Below, in pieces: positions 29,417 through 40,923 of a stretch of 64,000 nt of DNA (its first letter is position 1; every line of letters begins with the position of its first letter). Source of the stretch: Methanofervidicoccus sp. A16 (lineage in GTDB: Archaea; AGJL01; Methanococci; Methanococcales; Methanococcaceae); contig NZ_CP022242.1 of assembly GCF_003351865.1 (NCBI RefSeq), positions 1,240,001-1,304,000 on the forward strand. Direction: 5' to 3'. Position numbers and translations under genes: made by a program. The notes under the pieces are model-generated. The model searched no databases and was not told the DNA's origin. It saw only the letters and a program-made list of their open reading frames with translations.

Positions 29417-30211
29417 ATTTTTAATCCTCCTATAGAGTAAATTACTTAACTTAACAATATCCTCAACCCCTAATTTAAATACCCTCTCCTTTAAGTTAAA
29501 ATCTAAATCTTCCAATAACTCCCTTAACTCCCTCTCCTCTAAACCGATCTCATGCACCGAATCAAGTAGTGCCCTCTTTACAGTTTTGTTCTTATGTTGA
29601 AAGAGAGCCCTAAGTAGATCCTCGAAGAACTGGGGATCCTCCAAAGGGAGCATATTCTCAGGTTTCTTCTTTGTGATCTTCACAACTGCAGAGTACACCT
29701 TAGGTCTTGGAAAGAAAGCCTGGGGAGGCACCTTACATACAAACTCCACATCTGCGTAGTACTGGATTGCTACACTTAACCTACCATAATCTTCAGTACC
29801 CTTCTTAGCCACCATCCTCTTAGCAAACTCATACTGATACATAAGGACAGCCAGATCAAAGTCATGCCTTAGAAGTTTAAAGGTTATAGGGGAGGATATC
29901 TGATAGGGCAAATTTGCCACAACCTTGTTAAAATCTAAGGAGTTAAAATCCACCTTCAGGGCGTCTCCCCATATAATCTTAACGTTGTCATACTTAGAGG
30001 TTATCTCCCTTGCAAAGGGCTCCAATCTCCTATCTATCTCGATAACATACACCTTTTTAGATCTCTCAGCCAGTTCCCTTGTAAGTATTCCCTTTCCCAG
30101 CCCTATTTCTAGTACTTTATCATCACTATTTATCTGGGCAGCATCTACAGTTTTTTTTACTATATTTCTATCCTTTAAAAAACACTGTCCCAACTTCTTA
30201 CTGTATCTCAT
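29351..30211 (-). CDS. rsmA: 16S rRNA adenine N6,N6-dimethyltransferase (KsgA/RsmA)
   Basis: Dimethylates two adenosines in the 3' loop of 16S rRNA and checks small-subunit assembly. SAM site [15 protein letters not shown], then VIEIDRR and the catalytic NLPYQIS motif. I start at ATG 30211, preceded by TGTGATAC, seven codons inside the longest frame (which adds MKCTCDT). The tail after LLYRRIK ([17 protein letters not shown]...) is encoded by a mobile-element terminus; the family normally ends about there. Monocistronic. Confidence 0.93.
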   Translation of the reverse strand: MRYSKKLGQCFLKDRNIVKKTVDAAQINSDDKVLEIGLGKGILTRELAERSKKVYVIEIDRRLEPFAREITSKYDNVKIIWGDALKVDFNSLDFNKVVANLPYQISSPITFKLLRHDFDLAVLMYQYEFAKRMVAKKGTEDYGRLSVAIQYYADVEFVCKVPPQAFFPRPKVYSAVVKITKKKPENMLPLEDPQFFEDLLRALFQHKNKTVKRALLDSVHEIGLEERELRELLEDLDFNLKERVFKLGVEDIVKLSNLLYRRIKNNPTSYQSDNIKNNNKKIRNKK

Positions 30212-30815
30212 AGTATCACAGGTGCATTTCAAGTATATAAATAGGATATTAAATATAAATATTGAAATAGTTCAATATTAACGATAGAATAAGAAAAAGA
30301 GGCTAATAGAACAATTAGAACTCCTTTAGTGCCTAGTGGAGGTTAGGGAATAAAAATGAGGTTTTATTTTTTCAGTTAATTTCTTTAAATATTAATTTTT
30401 GAGATTTAAAATTTTTTATTTTTTACTATATTATAGTTATCTTTTATTAATTTATCGAGATTTCTTAATAGTTGTTATTTTCAATTTTTTGTTTAATAAG
30501 ATTTTAATTGTTAATTTTATTAACTGATAAAAACTAGGTTTTTATACTACAAATTTTTATTACATCAACCTTTATAAAAATAAAAAATAATAATAATTAT
30601 AATAATAAATCTAAATAAAAGTAAAAAATATTAAAAGTGAAAAATATCAAACAGAATAAATTACAGATAAAAAGTAAATATAGATTCTTATCCCTGCCCT
30701 ACACTGCGTATTGGAAAAAACAGAAGAGATTTCTGTAATTCTTCTTTTTAAGAGTTTCTGTCTCTTTTCTGTCATATTTACTATACCTTACTATATGGAA
30801 AAATTAGGTGATACT
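30212..30815. other. Divergent intergenic region between rsmA and argC with a family C repeat
   Basis: No gene seen. 30655-30772 is the clearest copy of family C (cagataaaaagtaaatatag ... gtattggaaaaaacagaag ... ttctttttaagagtttctgtctc). It is read as an apparent N-terminal extension of argC but ends before the argC ribosome site. Another weak copy lies near 30320-30360. Confidence 0.45.
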
Positions 30816-31841
30816 TTGATAAAGGTATCTATTATAGGAGGATCTGGATACACAGGAGGGGAACTTTTGAGGATCCTCTCTAACCATCCAAAGGTAGAGA
30901 TAGAATATATTACCTCCAGGAAGTTGGATGGAGTGCCTGTAACTAAAGTACATAAAAACCTAAAGGGTATTGAACCTTTGGAGGACCTAACATTTAAAAA
31001 TATCTCTCCTGAGGATATAGATTCAGATGTTGTCTTCTGTGCCACCCCCCATGGAGTATCTATGGAGATAGTACCTGTCCTCTACGAGAAGGATGTAAGG
31101 ATTATAGATCTCAGTGGAGATTATAGGTTTGAGGATATAGAGGTCTATGAGAGATGGTACGGTATAAAACACAGGGGAAAACTTGATGCAGTCTATGGTT
31201 TACCTGAACTTCATAGGGAGTCTATAAAGAGAGGAAAACTAGTTGCAAATCCTGGATGTTTCCCAACAGGGGCCATTTTACTCTTGGCACCTTTAATTAA
31301 GGAGGATGTTGTTGAGGAGAGGATAGTTATAGACTCCAAAACTGGTGTAAGTGGAGCAGGGATAACTCCTACAGATACTACCCACTTCCCCAATGTAAAT
31401 GAGAATGTTATGCCCTACAAGGTTACCTCCCATAGACACACACCAGAGATAGAGAAAGAGTTGAAGAAGTTATCAGAAAGAGATATAAGGGTATTTTTTA
31501 CACCCCATTTAGTACCTATTACAAGGGGCATACTTACAACGGCCCATGTATTCCTACGTGAGGAGATGGATAAGGAGGTATTGATGGAGATATATAGAAA
31601 GTTCTACAGGGGAGAACCATTTATAAGGATACTTGAGGAGGGCATGCCCTCTTTAACTGGGGTTAGAGGTAGTAACTTCTGTGATATTGCCCTCGAGGTG
31701 GATAGGGATAGGAGGGTAGTTTTAATCTCTGCAATAGACAACCTTGTTAAGGGAGCCAGTGGTCAAGGAGTCCAGAACATGAATATAATAATGGGATTCG
31801 ATGAGAGGGAGGGATTATGGTTTGGGGGCTTAGCACCTTAA
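30816..31841 (+). CDS. argC: N-acetyl-gamma-glutamyl-phosphate reductase
   Basis: NADPH-dependent step of arginine synthesis. Rossmann start [20 protein letters not shown], catalytic Cys in [12 protein letters not shown], and conserved HRHTPEIE. I place the start at TTG 30816, preceded by AGGTGATACT at standard spacing; the reading frame stays open 35 codons upstream (from 30711) but that stretch is a dispersed family C repeat and not ArgC-like. 341 aa, normal for ArgC. Confidence 0.94.
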   Translation: MIKVSIIGGSGYTGGELLRILSNHPKVEIEYITSRKLDGVPVTKVHKNLKGIEPLEDLTFKNISPEDIDSDVVFCATPHGVSMEIVPVLYEKDVRIIDLSGDYRFEDIEVYERWYGIKHRGKLDAVYGLPELHRESIKRGKLVANPGCFPTGAILLLAPLIKEDVVEERIVIDSKTGVSGAGITPTDTTHFPNVNENVMPYKVTSHRHTPEIEKELKKLSERDIRVFFTPHLVPITRGILTTAHVFLREEMDKEVLMEIYRKFYRGEPFIRILEEGMPSLTGVRGSNFCDIALEVDRDRRVVLISAIDNLVKGASGQGVQNMNIIMGFDEREGLWFGGLAP

Positions 31842-32079
31842 TTTTTGTTTTTTATTATTAATAATTATAAATAAAAAACAATAGGGTTATAAAAATAGTT
31901 GGGATTATCTTAAGGGAGGAAATAAAAAATAGTAACACTGTCAACCGTTTCTTTAAATTCTACTTTTTATTTTTATTAATTATAATATTAATCAATTATA
32001 ACTAATGAAATTTAAAATTCTGATAAATTTAATGGAAAACCTGAGACTTAAGATCCTACTATAAAAGGAAGGGGAAACA

Positions 32080-33180
32080 ATGATACTACATCCTAGGCCT
32101 TCACCGATAGCTGCATCTATGTATCAACTAAGAGATGTAGGAGCAGATGCTATAATACTTCATGGCCCAAGTGGATGTTCCTTTAGAACTGCTAGGTTGT
32201 TGGAGTTAGATGGTGTTAGAGTATTTACAACTGGAATGGATGAGAATGACTTCATATTTGGAGGGAGTGAAAAGTTAGAGAGTACTGTAAGATACGTTAT
32301 AGATTATCTGAAAAAACATAAGAAGAAGGAGAGGCATATCATAGGTATAGTGGGCACCTGTCCCAGTATGATAATTGGAGAGGATCTCCATCTACCCTGT
32401 AAGAGGTACTCTGACGACAGTGTTATCATTGTTCCAGTAGAGGTACATAGTGGTATGGGAGACAATACAATAGGGGCTATAAAAACTATGGAAGCCTGCT
32501 TAAATGCAGGTTTAATAGATGAGAAGGAGTTCAAAAGACAGAAGTACATACTTCAAAAGGCTACAGAGGTGGAGAAAAAAAGGGGAATGGCTAAGAATAG
32601 ATACTTAAAACCTACCTACGAGGACGACCTGGAGGAGGTTATAAAGACTGTTAAAAATTTAGAGAAAGGTGCAAAGGTAGTCTGTGTACTAAATGCCAAG
32701 AAAGAGACTGGATATCTCTTTGCCCATCCCTTAATAGAGATCAACAGATATATGGAGAGGAGAGGAATAGAGGTAATAAACATAGCCAACTTAGATCCAA
32801 ATGTAGGTCTTAAAAAGATAAGGGAGGATGCCAACAACATACTTAGGGAGTACAGGAAAAGAAACATAGATATAGATTACATTACGGGGGGATTAGACGA
32901 GTACCCTATAAGTGGGGAGAGGGTTGTAGATATACTGAAGGAGATTGGAGGAGATTTAGTGGTGGTCTCTGGAGTGCCCCATGCAGTACCTATTGAAGAG
33001 ATAAAGGATAATGGAATAACTGTAGGTATAAGTGACGGTCCTAGACTCTACTATCCAATAAAGGAGATTTATCACTACAGTGTAATTGAGTTAGATGCCC
33101 ATGCAAAGGTGTTAGGTAGGAGAACCTTAGTAAAGTCTAGATTTGGTGAAGTGTTAAGGTGTATTTCAGATATAAACTAA
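32080..33180 (+). CDS. cfbD: Ni-sirohydrochlorin a,c-diamide reductive cyclase, NifD-like subunit
   Basis: Nitrogenase-like component acting with CfbC in coenzyme F430 synthesis, the nickel cofactor of methyl-coenzyme M reductase. 366 aa. Cluster-ligand region LHGPSGCSFRTARLLEL, then IVGTCPSMIIGEDL and VPVEVHSG..GDNT, the NifD/BchN-like pattern. Marker of methanogens. Start ATG after AAGGGGAAAC. Monocistronic here; CfbC is not in the window. Confidence 0.93.
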   Translation: MILHPRPSPIAASMYQLRDVGADAIILHGPSGCSFRTARLLELDGVRVFTTGMDENDFIFGGSEKLESTVRYVIDYLKKHKKKERHIIGIVGTCPSMIIGEDLHLPCKRYSDDSVIIVPVEVHSGMGDNTIGAIKTMEACLNAGLIDEKEFKRQKYILQKATEVEKKRGMAKNRYLKPTYEDDLEEVIKTVKNLEKGAKVVCVLNAKKETGYLFAHPLIEINRYMERRGIEVINIANLDPNVGLKKIREDANNILREYRKRNIDIDYITGGLDEYPISGERVVDILKEIGGDLVVVSGVPHAVPIEEIKDNGITVGISDGPRLYYPIKEIYHYSVIELDAHAKVLGRRTLVKSRFGEVLRCISDIN

Positions 33181-33276
33181 GAATTTTTATTTTTTTATTC
33201 ATCGCTAATGTGAATATTTTTGAATATTACGATAATCTATTTAAATGAGGATGAAGATAAAGTGTTGATAAAAACT

Positions 33277-33319
33277 AGTTCTTTAAGAAAAGATATAGCA
33301 GTGTATCTTAGAAAGAACT
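33277..33319 (+). other. Long stem-loop downstream of cfbD
   Basis: AGTTCTTT (33277-33284) pairs with AAAGAACT (33312-33319), and inside AAGATA pairs with TATCTT across an 8-base loop, giving a nearly continuous 14-bp hairpin about 100 bases after the cfbD stop. Could be a processing signal, the start of a small RNA or part of the structured region that follows. Confidence 0.45.
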
Positions 33320-33429
33320 CTATCTGGCTCTTTAGAGTAGACTGTTTCGTAAATTGATAATGAGTAAAACTTTTAAATGTCTTTATATCAACTTGCAAAC
33401 TGGCTAACAAATTGCTAAGTTAGGTGAAA

Positions 33430-33768
33430 AATACGGGGGGTTTACTGTGAGAATTAGTTAAACTCAGGGATTGAATTAGGGTTTTATTGATCCTGCTCAT
33501 ATATCCCCCTGTCTCGATATATGAGGGAAAACTAAACAAATATGCACAGAGTTTGGGAGTATCAACTGCGAAACTGCGATCTTGAAGGGGGTAGAGATAT
33601 AGTTGGAAATAGAAATATCCCTGTTAGAGTCCTGAAGATGTGGGGAGTTCCGTTCCCCCCGAAAGCCCTCCGATGAAACTGAGAGGAGGGAAGGTTATCC
33701 GCTACGATTGGTTTACAAGTTCCAAAAGTAGCGGATAACCAGAACGGAGGAAGGAGTATCCCATTAGG
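33430..33768 (+). ncRNA. GC-rich structured region upstream of hesB: candidate ncRNA or long mRNA leader
   Basis: Unlike other spacers here this stretch is G/C-rich and full of helices. GGTTATCCGCTAC (about 33693-33705) pairs perfectly with GTAGCGGATAACC (about 33728-33740) around a TTGG/CCAA inner stem. CCCTCC/GGAGGG (about 33666-33688) closes GATGA-aa-CTGA, which looks like a kink-turn/K-loop bound by L7Ae in archaeal H/ACA and RNase P RNAs. TCCGTT (near 33650) can pair with AACGGA (near 33743), enclosing both hairpins, and GGGGA/TCCCC forms another. It ends ~8 bases before the hesB ribosome site. No tRNA, SRP or convincing RNase P signature was found. Strand is taken from hesB and is not proven. 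Confidence 0.5.
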
Positions 33769-33775
33769 TGACAAA

Positions 33776-34072
33776 ATGATACCTGTTAAAATATCTGAGG
33801 ATGCTTTAAAGTTTATAAAAGAAAAAGTTGAAGAGACTGGAATCGATACCTTAGTAATATCCTTTGAAGGTTTTGGATGAGGGGGTCCTAAGTTCAATAT
33901 AAGTTTGAAAACTCCCGGTAAAGGGGACGAACTAATATACGATGGAGAGTTTAAAATCTATCTTGACAAGATAGGAAGACAATTCCTCAATGAGATAGAT
34001 CTAACTCTGAAAAAGTCCCTATTCTACGGTAAATACCTTGCCCTTAAAAATGCCGGGAGAAGATTATGCTAG
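33776..34072 (+). CDS. HesB/IscA-like selenoprotein, in-frame UGA = selenocysteine
   Basis: 98-aa HesB-like protein related to A-type iron-sulfur carriers. ATG at 33776 follows AGGTGA. The frame MIPVKISEDALKFIKEKVEE continues to GFG-TGA-GGPKF, TGA at 33878-33880 being codon 35, and carries on with ISLKTPGKGDELIYDGEFKI to a TAG at 34070-34072. The TGA sits where a Cys is expected in the GFGCGGP motif of this family. An archaeal SECIS begins one base after the stop. A HesB-like selenoprotein is known from Methanocaldococcus-type methanogens, so read-through as Sec35 is expected. Conventional gene finders split or miss it. The last residue is a Cys. Confidence 0.93.
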
Positions 34073-34110
34073 GCCAAACCTAAGAACCCTTTAAAGGGAT
34101 TAGGTTTGGC
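34073..34110 (+). promoter_or_regulatory. Archaeal SECIS element in the 3' UTR of the HesB-like selenoprotein
   Basis: GCCAAACCTAA (34073-34083) pairs over 11 bp with TTAGGTTTGGC (34100-34110). An asymmetric internal loop follows, GAA (34084-34086) opposite a single A (34099), then a three-pair CCC/GGG stem (34087-34089 / 34096-34098) and a six-base loop TTTAAA. This is exactly the archaeal SECIS consensus, and it starts directly after the stop codon. Confidence 0.95.
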
Positions 34111-34237
34111 ACCTTCTAAAAGAGATCTGTTTTTTGCTTTTTTAATTAATATAATAATTTAAATATAGAAAATAAAAATATTATTTTTTATAAGTTTTAT
34201 AAAATAATTTAAAATCTCTAAAAGGAGTGATATTTTT

Positions 34238-34594
34238 ATGGAATCTTGGACCCTAAGGAATAAAAGTAAGTGTTATAACTGTGGCCAAATGGTAGATCAA
34301 ATAATAGAAGTATATCCAACTCAGGTCTTTGTTAAGTGTTCTAACTGTGGAGCTACAAGATGTTATGTTATTAAAAGTGTGTATATCGACAGTAACAACG
34401 TCATAGAGGTTGAAAAGAATAAAAAATTCCGATATGATAACTGGCTGCTGGAAAAAGAGGTAAAATGTCACAACTGTAAAAGATACGCTATTCAAGACAT
34501 TTTAATTACAATGGCTGGTGTGTATATAAGATGTAGGATGTGTAAATTTACACGATACTATAGGTTTAATATGGCATACATAGGGCAGGAATAG
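34238..34594 (+). CDS. Protein with two zinc ribbons, function unknown
   Basis: Not recognised. 118 aa made of two similar halves. Each has CxxC ... CxxC: C12/C15 with C34/C37 in the first, and KCHNC with RCRMC in the second, with matching hydrophobic spacing between the pairs (QIIEVYPTQVFVKC versus IQDILITMAGVYIRC). It looks like an internal duplication of a zinc-ribbon unit. ATG preceded by AGGAGTGAT. It lies 127 bases after the SECIS of the HesB-like gene; the spacer is AT-rich and co-transcription is possible but not shown. Confidence 0.75.
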   Translation: MESWTLRNKSKCYNCGQMVDQIIEVYPTQVFVKCSNCGATRCYVIKSVYIDSNNVIEVEKNKKFRYDNWLLEKEVKCHNCKRYAIQDILITMAGVYIRCRMCKFTRYYRFNMAYIGQE

Positions 34595-34635
34595 GGTATC
34601 AATGCAGTTGTGAATTTTAATGCACATAAACGAAA

Positions 34636-34673
34636 GTTTTATATAGAATTTCAAAGGCATAATTTATATAAAA
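34636..34673 (+). promoter_or_regulatory. Two candidate TATA boxes for cdc48
   Basis: gTTTTATATAg (34636-34646) and aaTTTATATAAAA (34661-34673) stand 90-125 bases before the cdc48 ATG; either would give a leader of 60-100 bases. Confidence 0.4.
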
Positions 34674-34751
34674 ATGAAATTGTCTAAAAAGATAGAATAG
34701 TATAAAAATTAATAATAACATATTATAAAGTAATAAAATTAGACCATTTAG

Positions 34752-36959
<2,208 letters not shown>

Positions 36960-37268
36960 TGGATAAAAGGGTTTTTACTCTTTTCTTTTTTATTTTTTTA
37001 TTTAATTCTAATTTTTTTTAAATCCTATTTTTAATTTTTTAATAATCAATAAAATAATTATAAAAATAAATAACAAAAAAAAAGAATTAAAAACGGTTAT
37101 ATTATTGAGACTATTACAACCTAAGAGGAGAAAAGAGTTACAAAGAATATATCTTAATCCCTGAATATTATGGAGTCTATATAAATAATAACCTAAAATC
37201 ATTTTTTGTATTTTTTATAATGTTTTACAACTAAATATTGATATATGAAAATACAATTATCTTTTTAT
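36960..37268. other. 309-base convergent spacer with T-rich terminator
   Basis: cdc48 and purQ point towards each other here. 36970-37025 is T-rich (tttttactc, ttcttttttatttttttatt) and suits termination of cdc48. The remainder contains a weakly structured aacctaagaggagaaaagag patch near 37118. No gene is convincing; a 64-codon minus-strand frame is hydrophobic only because of the T runs. Confidence 0.4.
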
Positions 37269-37949
37269 TCACTTCTCCAACATACATTTAAACATTAGAA
37301 GTCCATCTGTGGAGCCAAGTATTTCCTCTGAGGCTCTCTCAGGGTGAGGCATCAGTAGGACACAGTTACCCTTCTCGTTGCATACTCCTGCTATGTTGTC
37401 TATGGAACCGTTAGGGTTGGCGTCTTCAGTGACCTCTCCATCTTCGTTACAGTATTTAAATACGATCATCTTCTTTTTATACATCTCCTGGAGACCATCT
37501 TCATCTATGTAAAATCTGCCCTCTGCATGGGCTATAGGCATCCTTATAACCTCTCCTTTTTTATATCCCTTTGTAAAAGGAGTTTTATTATTCTCTACCC
37601 TTAGATAAACCCACTTACATACAAACCTCCAGTTGATGTTGTTAGTAAGTGCACCCTTTGAAAATCCTGCCTCCAATCCTATCTGGGCACCATTACAGAT
37701 ACCTAAAACTGGTTTTCCCATCTCTATCATATCCCTCAATCCCTCTATTACAGGTGTCCTAGCACCTATGGCACCTGCCCTTAGGTAGTCTCCATAGGAG
37801 AAACCTCCAGGAATAACTGCGCCATCAAATCTACTTAGATCCCTCTCTGTGAACCATACAATCTCTGGATATCCTCCTGCTAATTTTATACTACGATAGA
37901 CGTCTTCTTCACAGTTTGTACCTAGGAACTTTATCACTGCGATATTCAT
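37269..37949 (-). CDS. purQ: Phosphoribosylformylglycinamidine synthase, glutaminase subunit
   Basis: Provides ammonia to PurL in purine synthesis. 226 aa class I amidotransferase: GGFSYGDYLRAGAIG, nucleophile Cys in VLGICNGAQIGLEAG (~86), and MPHPERASEE near the C-terminus. ATG preceded by AGTGATAAA. Divergent from leuS, about 100 bases apart. Confidence 0.95.
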   Translation of the reverse strand: MNIAVIKFLGTNCEEDVYRSIKLAGGYPEIVWFTERDLSRFDGAVIPGGFSYGDYLRAGAIGARTPVIEGLRDMIEMGKPVLGICNGAQIGLEAGFSKGALTNNINWRFVCKWVYLRVENNKTPFTKGYKKGEVIRMPIAHAEGRFYIDEDGLQEMYKKKMIVFKYCNEDGEVTEDANPNGSIDNIAGVCNEKGNCVLLMPHPERASEEILGSTDGLLMFKCMLEK

Positions 37950-38052
37950 TTTATCACTTAAAAAACCTGTATAGGGTATTATTATATATGTCCCTATATA
38001 TTTTTAAATACTTTTATAATAATTATAAAAATAAAAAAATAAAGGGATAACT

Positions 38053-40923
38053 ATGGCAGTAGATTTCGTCAAAATCGGTGAGAAATGGCAGAATAGATGG
38101 GAAAGGGATAGAATATTCGAAGTAGATGCAGGAGACCCAGAGGATAAAAACAAGTTCTTTATAACTGCAGCCTTCCCATATCTTAACGGAGTTCTCCACG
38201 CTGGACATCTGAGGACATTTACCATACCGGAGGTTGTGGCAAGGTATCAGAGGATGAAGGGGAAGAGGGTACTCTGGACTATGGGATATCATGTAAGTGG
38301 AACACCTATCATAGGTTTAGCAGAACTTATAAAGAAGAGGGATAAAAAAACACTGATAGCATACAACAAATTACATAATATACCTATGGAGACACTTTTA
38401 AAGTTAGAGAGTCCTGAGGCTATAGTAGAATACTTCTCCAAGAGGGCAACCAACGCCTTTAAAAAGATGGGATTCTCCCTAGACTGGAGGAGGAACTTCA
38501 CAACAGACGACGAGACATTTAAGAAGTTTATAGAGTGGCAGTTTCTAAAGTTGAAGGAGAAAGGGTACATAAAAAAAGGTTCTCATCCAGTTAGATACTG
38601 TCCATGTTGTGATAACCCAGTTGAGGATCACGATCTCCTAGAGGGAGAGGATGCAACACTTGTAGAGTATATTCTCATTAAGTTTAAGGGTAAGATAGAG
38701 ATAAATGGTAAGGAGGAGGAGTGTATAATACCTATGGCTACCCTCAGGCCAGAGACTGTCTTTGGAGTGGTAAACGCCTGGATAAATCCAGATGGAAAGT
38801 ACCTTGTAGTTAAGGTGTACAGTGAAGTTGATGAGGAAGGTAAGTTAGAGTATAGAGGTATCTGGATAGTTAGTGAGGAATCTGCTGAGAAGTTAAGGAA
38901 CCAGGGTAGAGTTGTAGAGGTTATTAGGGAGATAAAGGGAGAAGAACTTGTAGGGAAAACTGTAATAAACCCTGTAAATAACAGGGAGGTACCTATATAT
39001 CCTGCTAAGTTCGTAGATACTTCTGTTGGTACTGGATGTGTTATGAGTGTCCCTGCCCATGCACCTTACGACTATGTGGCCCTTAGGGACTACTATAGAA
39101 GTGTAGGTAAAGAGTTGAGGGATGAGGATCTTATACCACTTATAAAGTTGGAAAACTATGGGAAGTATCCTGCAAAGGAGATAGTGGAGAAGATGGGTAT
39201 AAAGAATCAGGAGGAGAGGGAGAAGTTAGAGGAGGCTACAAGTAAGATCTACAAGGAGGAGTATCACAAGGGAATACTTAACGAGAACTGTGGTGAATAC
39301 AGTGGAATGCCTGTTAGGGAGGTTAAGGATGTTATTACAAGAGATCTTTTAGAAAAAGGAATTGGAGAAGTTCTCTACGAGTTTTCAGAGCCTAATGTTG
39401 TCTGTAGATGTGGATCTAGATGTGTTGTGAAGTTAGTTAAGGGACAGTGGTTTATCACCTACTCCGATAAGGAGTGGAAGAAGTTAGCCCATAAATGCGT
39501 AGATAGGATGGAGTTTATCCCAGAATCCTTAAGAAAGGAGTTCCACAACAAGATAGACTGGATGAAGGATAAGGCATGTGCAAGGAGGAGGGGTCTTGGT
39601 ACGAGACTACCTTTCGATAAAGACTGGGTGATAGAGAGTCTCTCAGACAGTACTATCTATATGGCCTACTACACCATAGGGAAGACTATAAACATGCACA
39701 ATATAAAGGAGGAGCAACTTACTCCTCAACTCTTCGATTACATATTCTACGGTAAGGGAGATATAGAGGAGATCTCAGAGACGACAAAGATCCCTAAGGA
39801 GTTAATAGAGGAGATGAGGAGGGAGTTCCTCTACTTCTATCCATTAGATTGGAGGTGCTCCGCCAAGGATCTAATATCCAACCACTTAACATTTATGATA
39901 TTTAACCACGTTGCACTCTTTCCAGAGGAGTTCTGGCCTAGAGGTATCGTGGTAAATGGGTACGTCACCATAGAGGGTAAGAAACTCTCGAAGTCTAAGG
40001 GACCTCTCCTTCCAGTGGAGGAGGTTGCAGAGAGGTACGGACCAGATGTTGGAAGGTTCTACATTACCACCTGTGCAGAACTTCCACATGATGCAGATGT
40101 AAAGTTTAAGGAGATAGAGAAGGTTAAGGATAACTTAGAGAAATTTTATCAGTTTGCCCAGGAGGTAGCAGATGTCTCTCCAGAGAATCTGAACTATGAT
40201 GAGTTAAGTATTATAGATAAGTACCTCCTCCATAGACTTCATAAATCTATAAAAATTGCAGATGAATCATATAGGACCTTCCAACTTAGAAAGGTAGGTG
40301 TCCTATTCTACCAGTTGATCAACGACTTAAGATGGTACAGGAGAAGAGGAGGAGATAATAAAAAACTACTTAGATTAGTTGCAGAGACATGGACAAAGAT
40401 CCTTGCACCGATAACGCCTCATCTCTGTGAGGAGATATGGGAACTCTTTGGAAAGAAAACATACATCTCCTTGGAAACCTTCCCAGTGGCAGAGGAGAAA
40501 TATATAGATGATACCTTAGAGTTAGGAGAGGAGTTTTTAGTTTCAACTATAGAGGATATAAGGAGGATAGTTGAGATAGCAAAGATAGAACCTAAGAGAA
40601 TATACCTCTATACCGCAGAGAGTTGGAAGTACGAGGTACTTAAGATAATGAACGAAAACAGGGATAAGGGTATTAAGGAGTTGATACCTATAATAATGAA
40701 GAATCCAGAATTTAGAAGGTATGGGAAAGAGATACCAAAACTGGTAAGGGATCTTATGGAAGTAGGTGTAAAACCTGTAATTAATGAGGAGGAGATACTC
40801 AAAGATGGAAAATCCCTAATTGAGAGGGAGTTTGGATGTGAAGTTATAATAAACGGTGAAGACAAAAATAACAAAAAGAGACAGGCGATACCTTACAGGG
40901 TGGCTATATATTTAGAGAACTAG
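38053..40923 (+). CDS. leuS: Leucyl-tRNA synthetase (archaeal type)
   Basis: 956 aa class I synthetase. HIGH-type motif HAGH at 49-52 (FPYLNGVLHAGHLRT), KMSKS-type KLSKS at 644-648, a CP1 editing domain with TLRPETVFGV and VGTGCVMSVPAHAPYDYVA, a small zinc-like CPCC element near 177, and an archaeal C-terminal tRNA-binding extension. ATG after AAGGGATAAC. Monocistronic. Confidence 0.97.
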   Translation: MAVDFVKIGEKWQNRWERDRIFEVDAGDPEDKNKFFITAAFPYLNGVLHAGHLRTFTIPEVVARYQRMKGKRVLWTMGYHVSGTPIIGLAELIKKRDKKTLIAYNKLHNIPMETLLKLESPEAIVEYFSKRATNAFKKMGFSLDWRRNFTTDDETFKKFIEWQFLKLKEKGYIKKGSHPVRYCPCCDNPVEDHDLLEGEDATLVEYILIKFKGKIEINGKEEECIIPMATLRPETVFGVVNAWINPDGKYLVVKVYSEVDEEGKLEYRGIWIVSEESAEKLRNQGRVVEVIREIKGEELVGKTVINPVNNREVPIYPAKFVDTSVGTGCVMSVPAHAPYDYVALRDYYRSVGKELRDEDLIPLIKLENYGKYPAKEIVEKMGIKNQEEREKLEEATSKIYKEEYHKGILNENCGEYSGMPVREVKDVITRDLLEKGIGEVLYEFSEPNVVCRCGSRCVVKLVKGQWFITYSDKEWKKLAHKCVDRMEFIPESLRKEFHNKIDWMKDKACARRRGLGTRLPFDKDWVIESLSDSTIYMAYYTIGKTINMHNIKEEQLTPQLFDYIFYGKGDIEEISETTKIPKELIEEMRREFLYFYPLDWRCSAKDLISNHLTFMIFNHVALFPEEFWPRGIVVNGYVTIEGKKLSKSKGPLLPVEEVAERYGPDVGRFYITTCAELPHDADVKFKEIEKVKDNLEKFYQFAQEVADVSPENLNYDELSIIDKYLLHRLHKSIKIADESYRTFQLRKVGVLFYQLINDLRWYRRRGGDNKKLLRLVAETWTKILAPITPHLCEEIWELFGKKTYISLETFPVAEEKYIDDTLELGEEFLVSTIEDIRRIVEIAKIEPKRIYLYTAESWKYEVLKIMNENRDKGIKELIPIIMKNPEFRRYGKEIPKLVRDLMEVGVKPVINEEEILKDGKSLIEREFGCEVIINGEDKNNKKRQAIPYRVAIYLEN

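Noticed and set aside
33430-33768. RNase P RNA (type M) for the GC-rich region
   Set aside because: A kink-turn-like element and a GGGAAGG run are present, but I could not find the universal GAGGAAAGTC and ACAGAA core strands.
37008-37202. 64-codon hydrophobic minus-strand frame after cdc48
   Set aside because: Hydrophobicity comes from poly-T tracts in the spacer; no GGTGA site, no conserved look.
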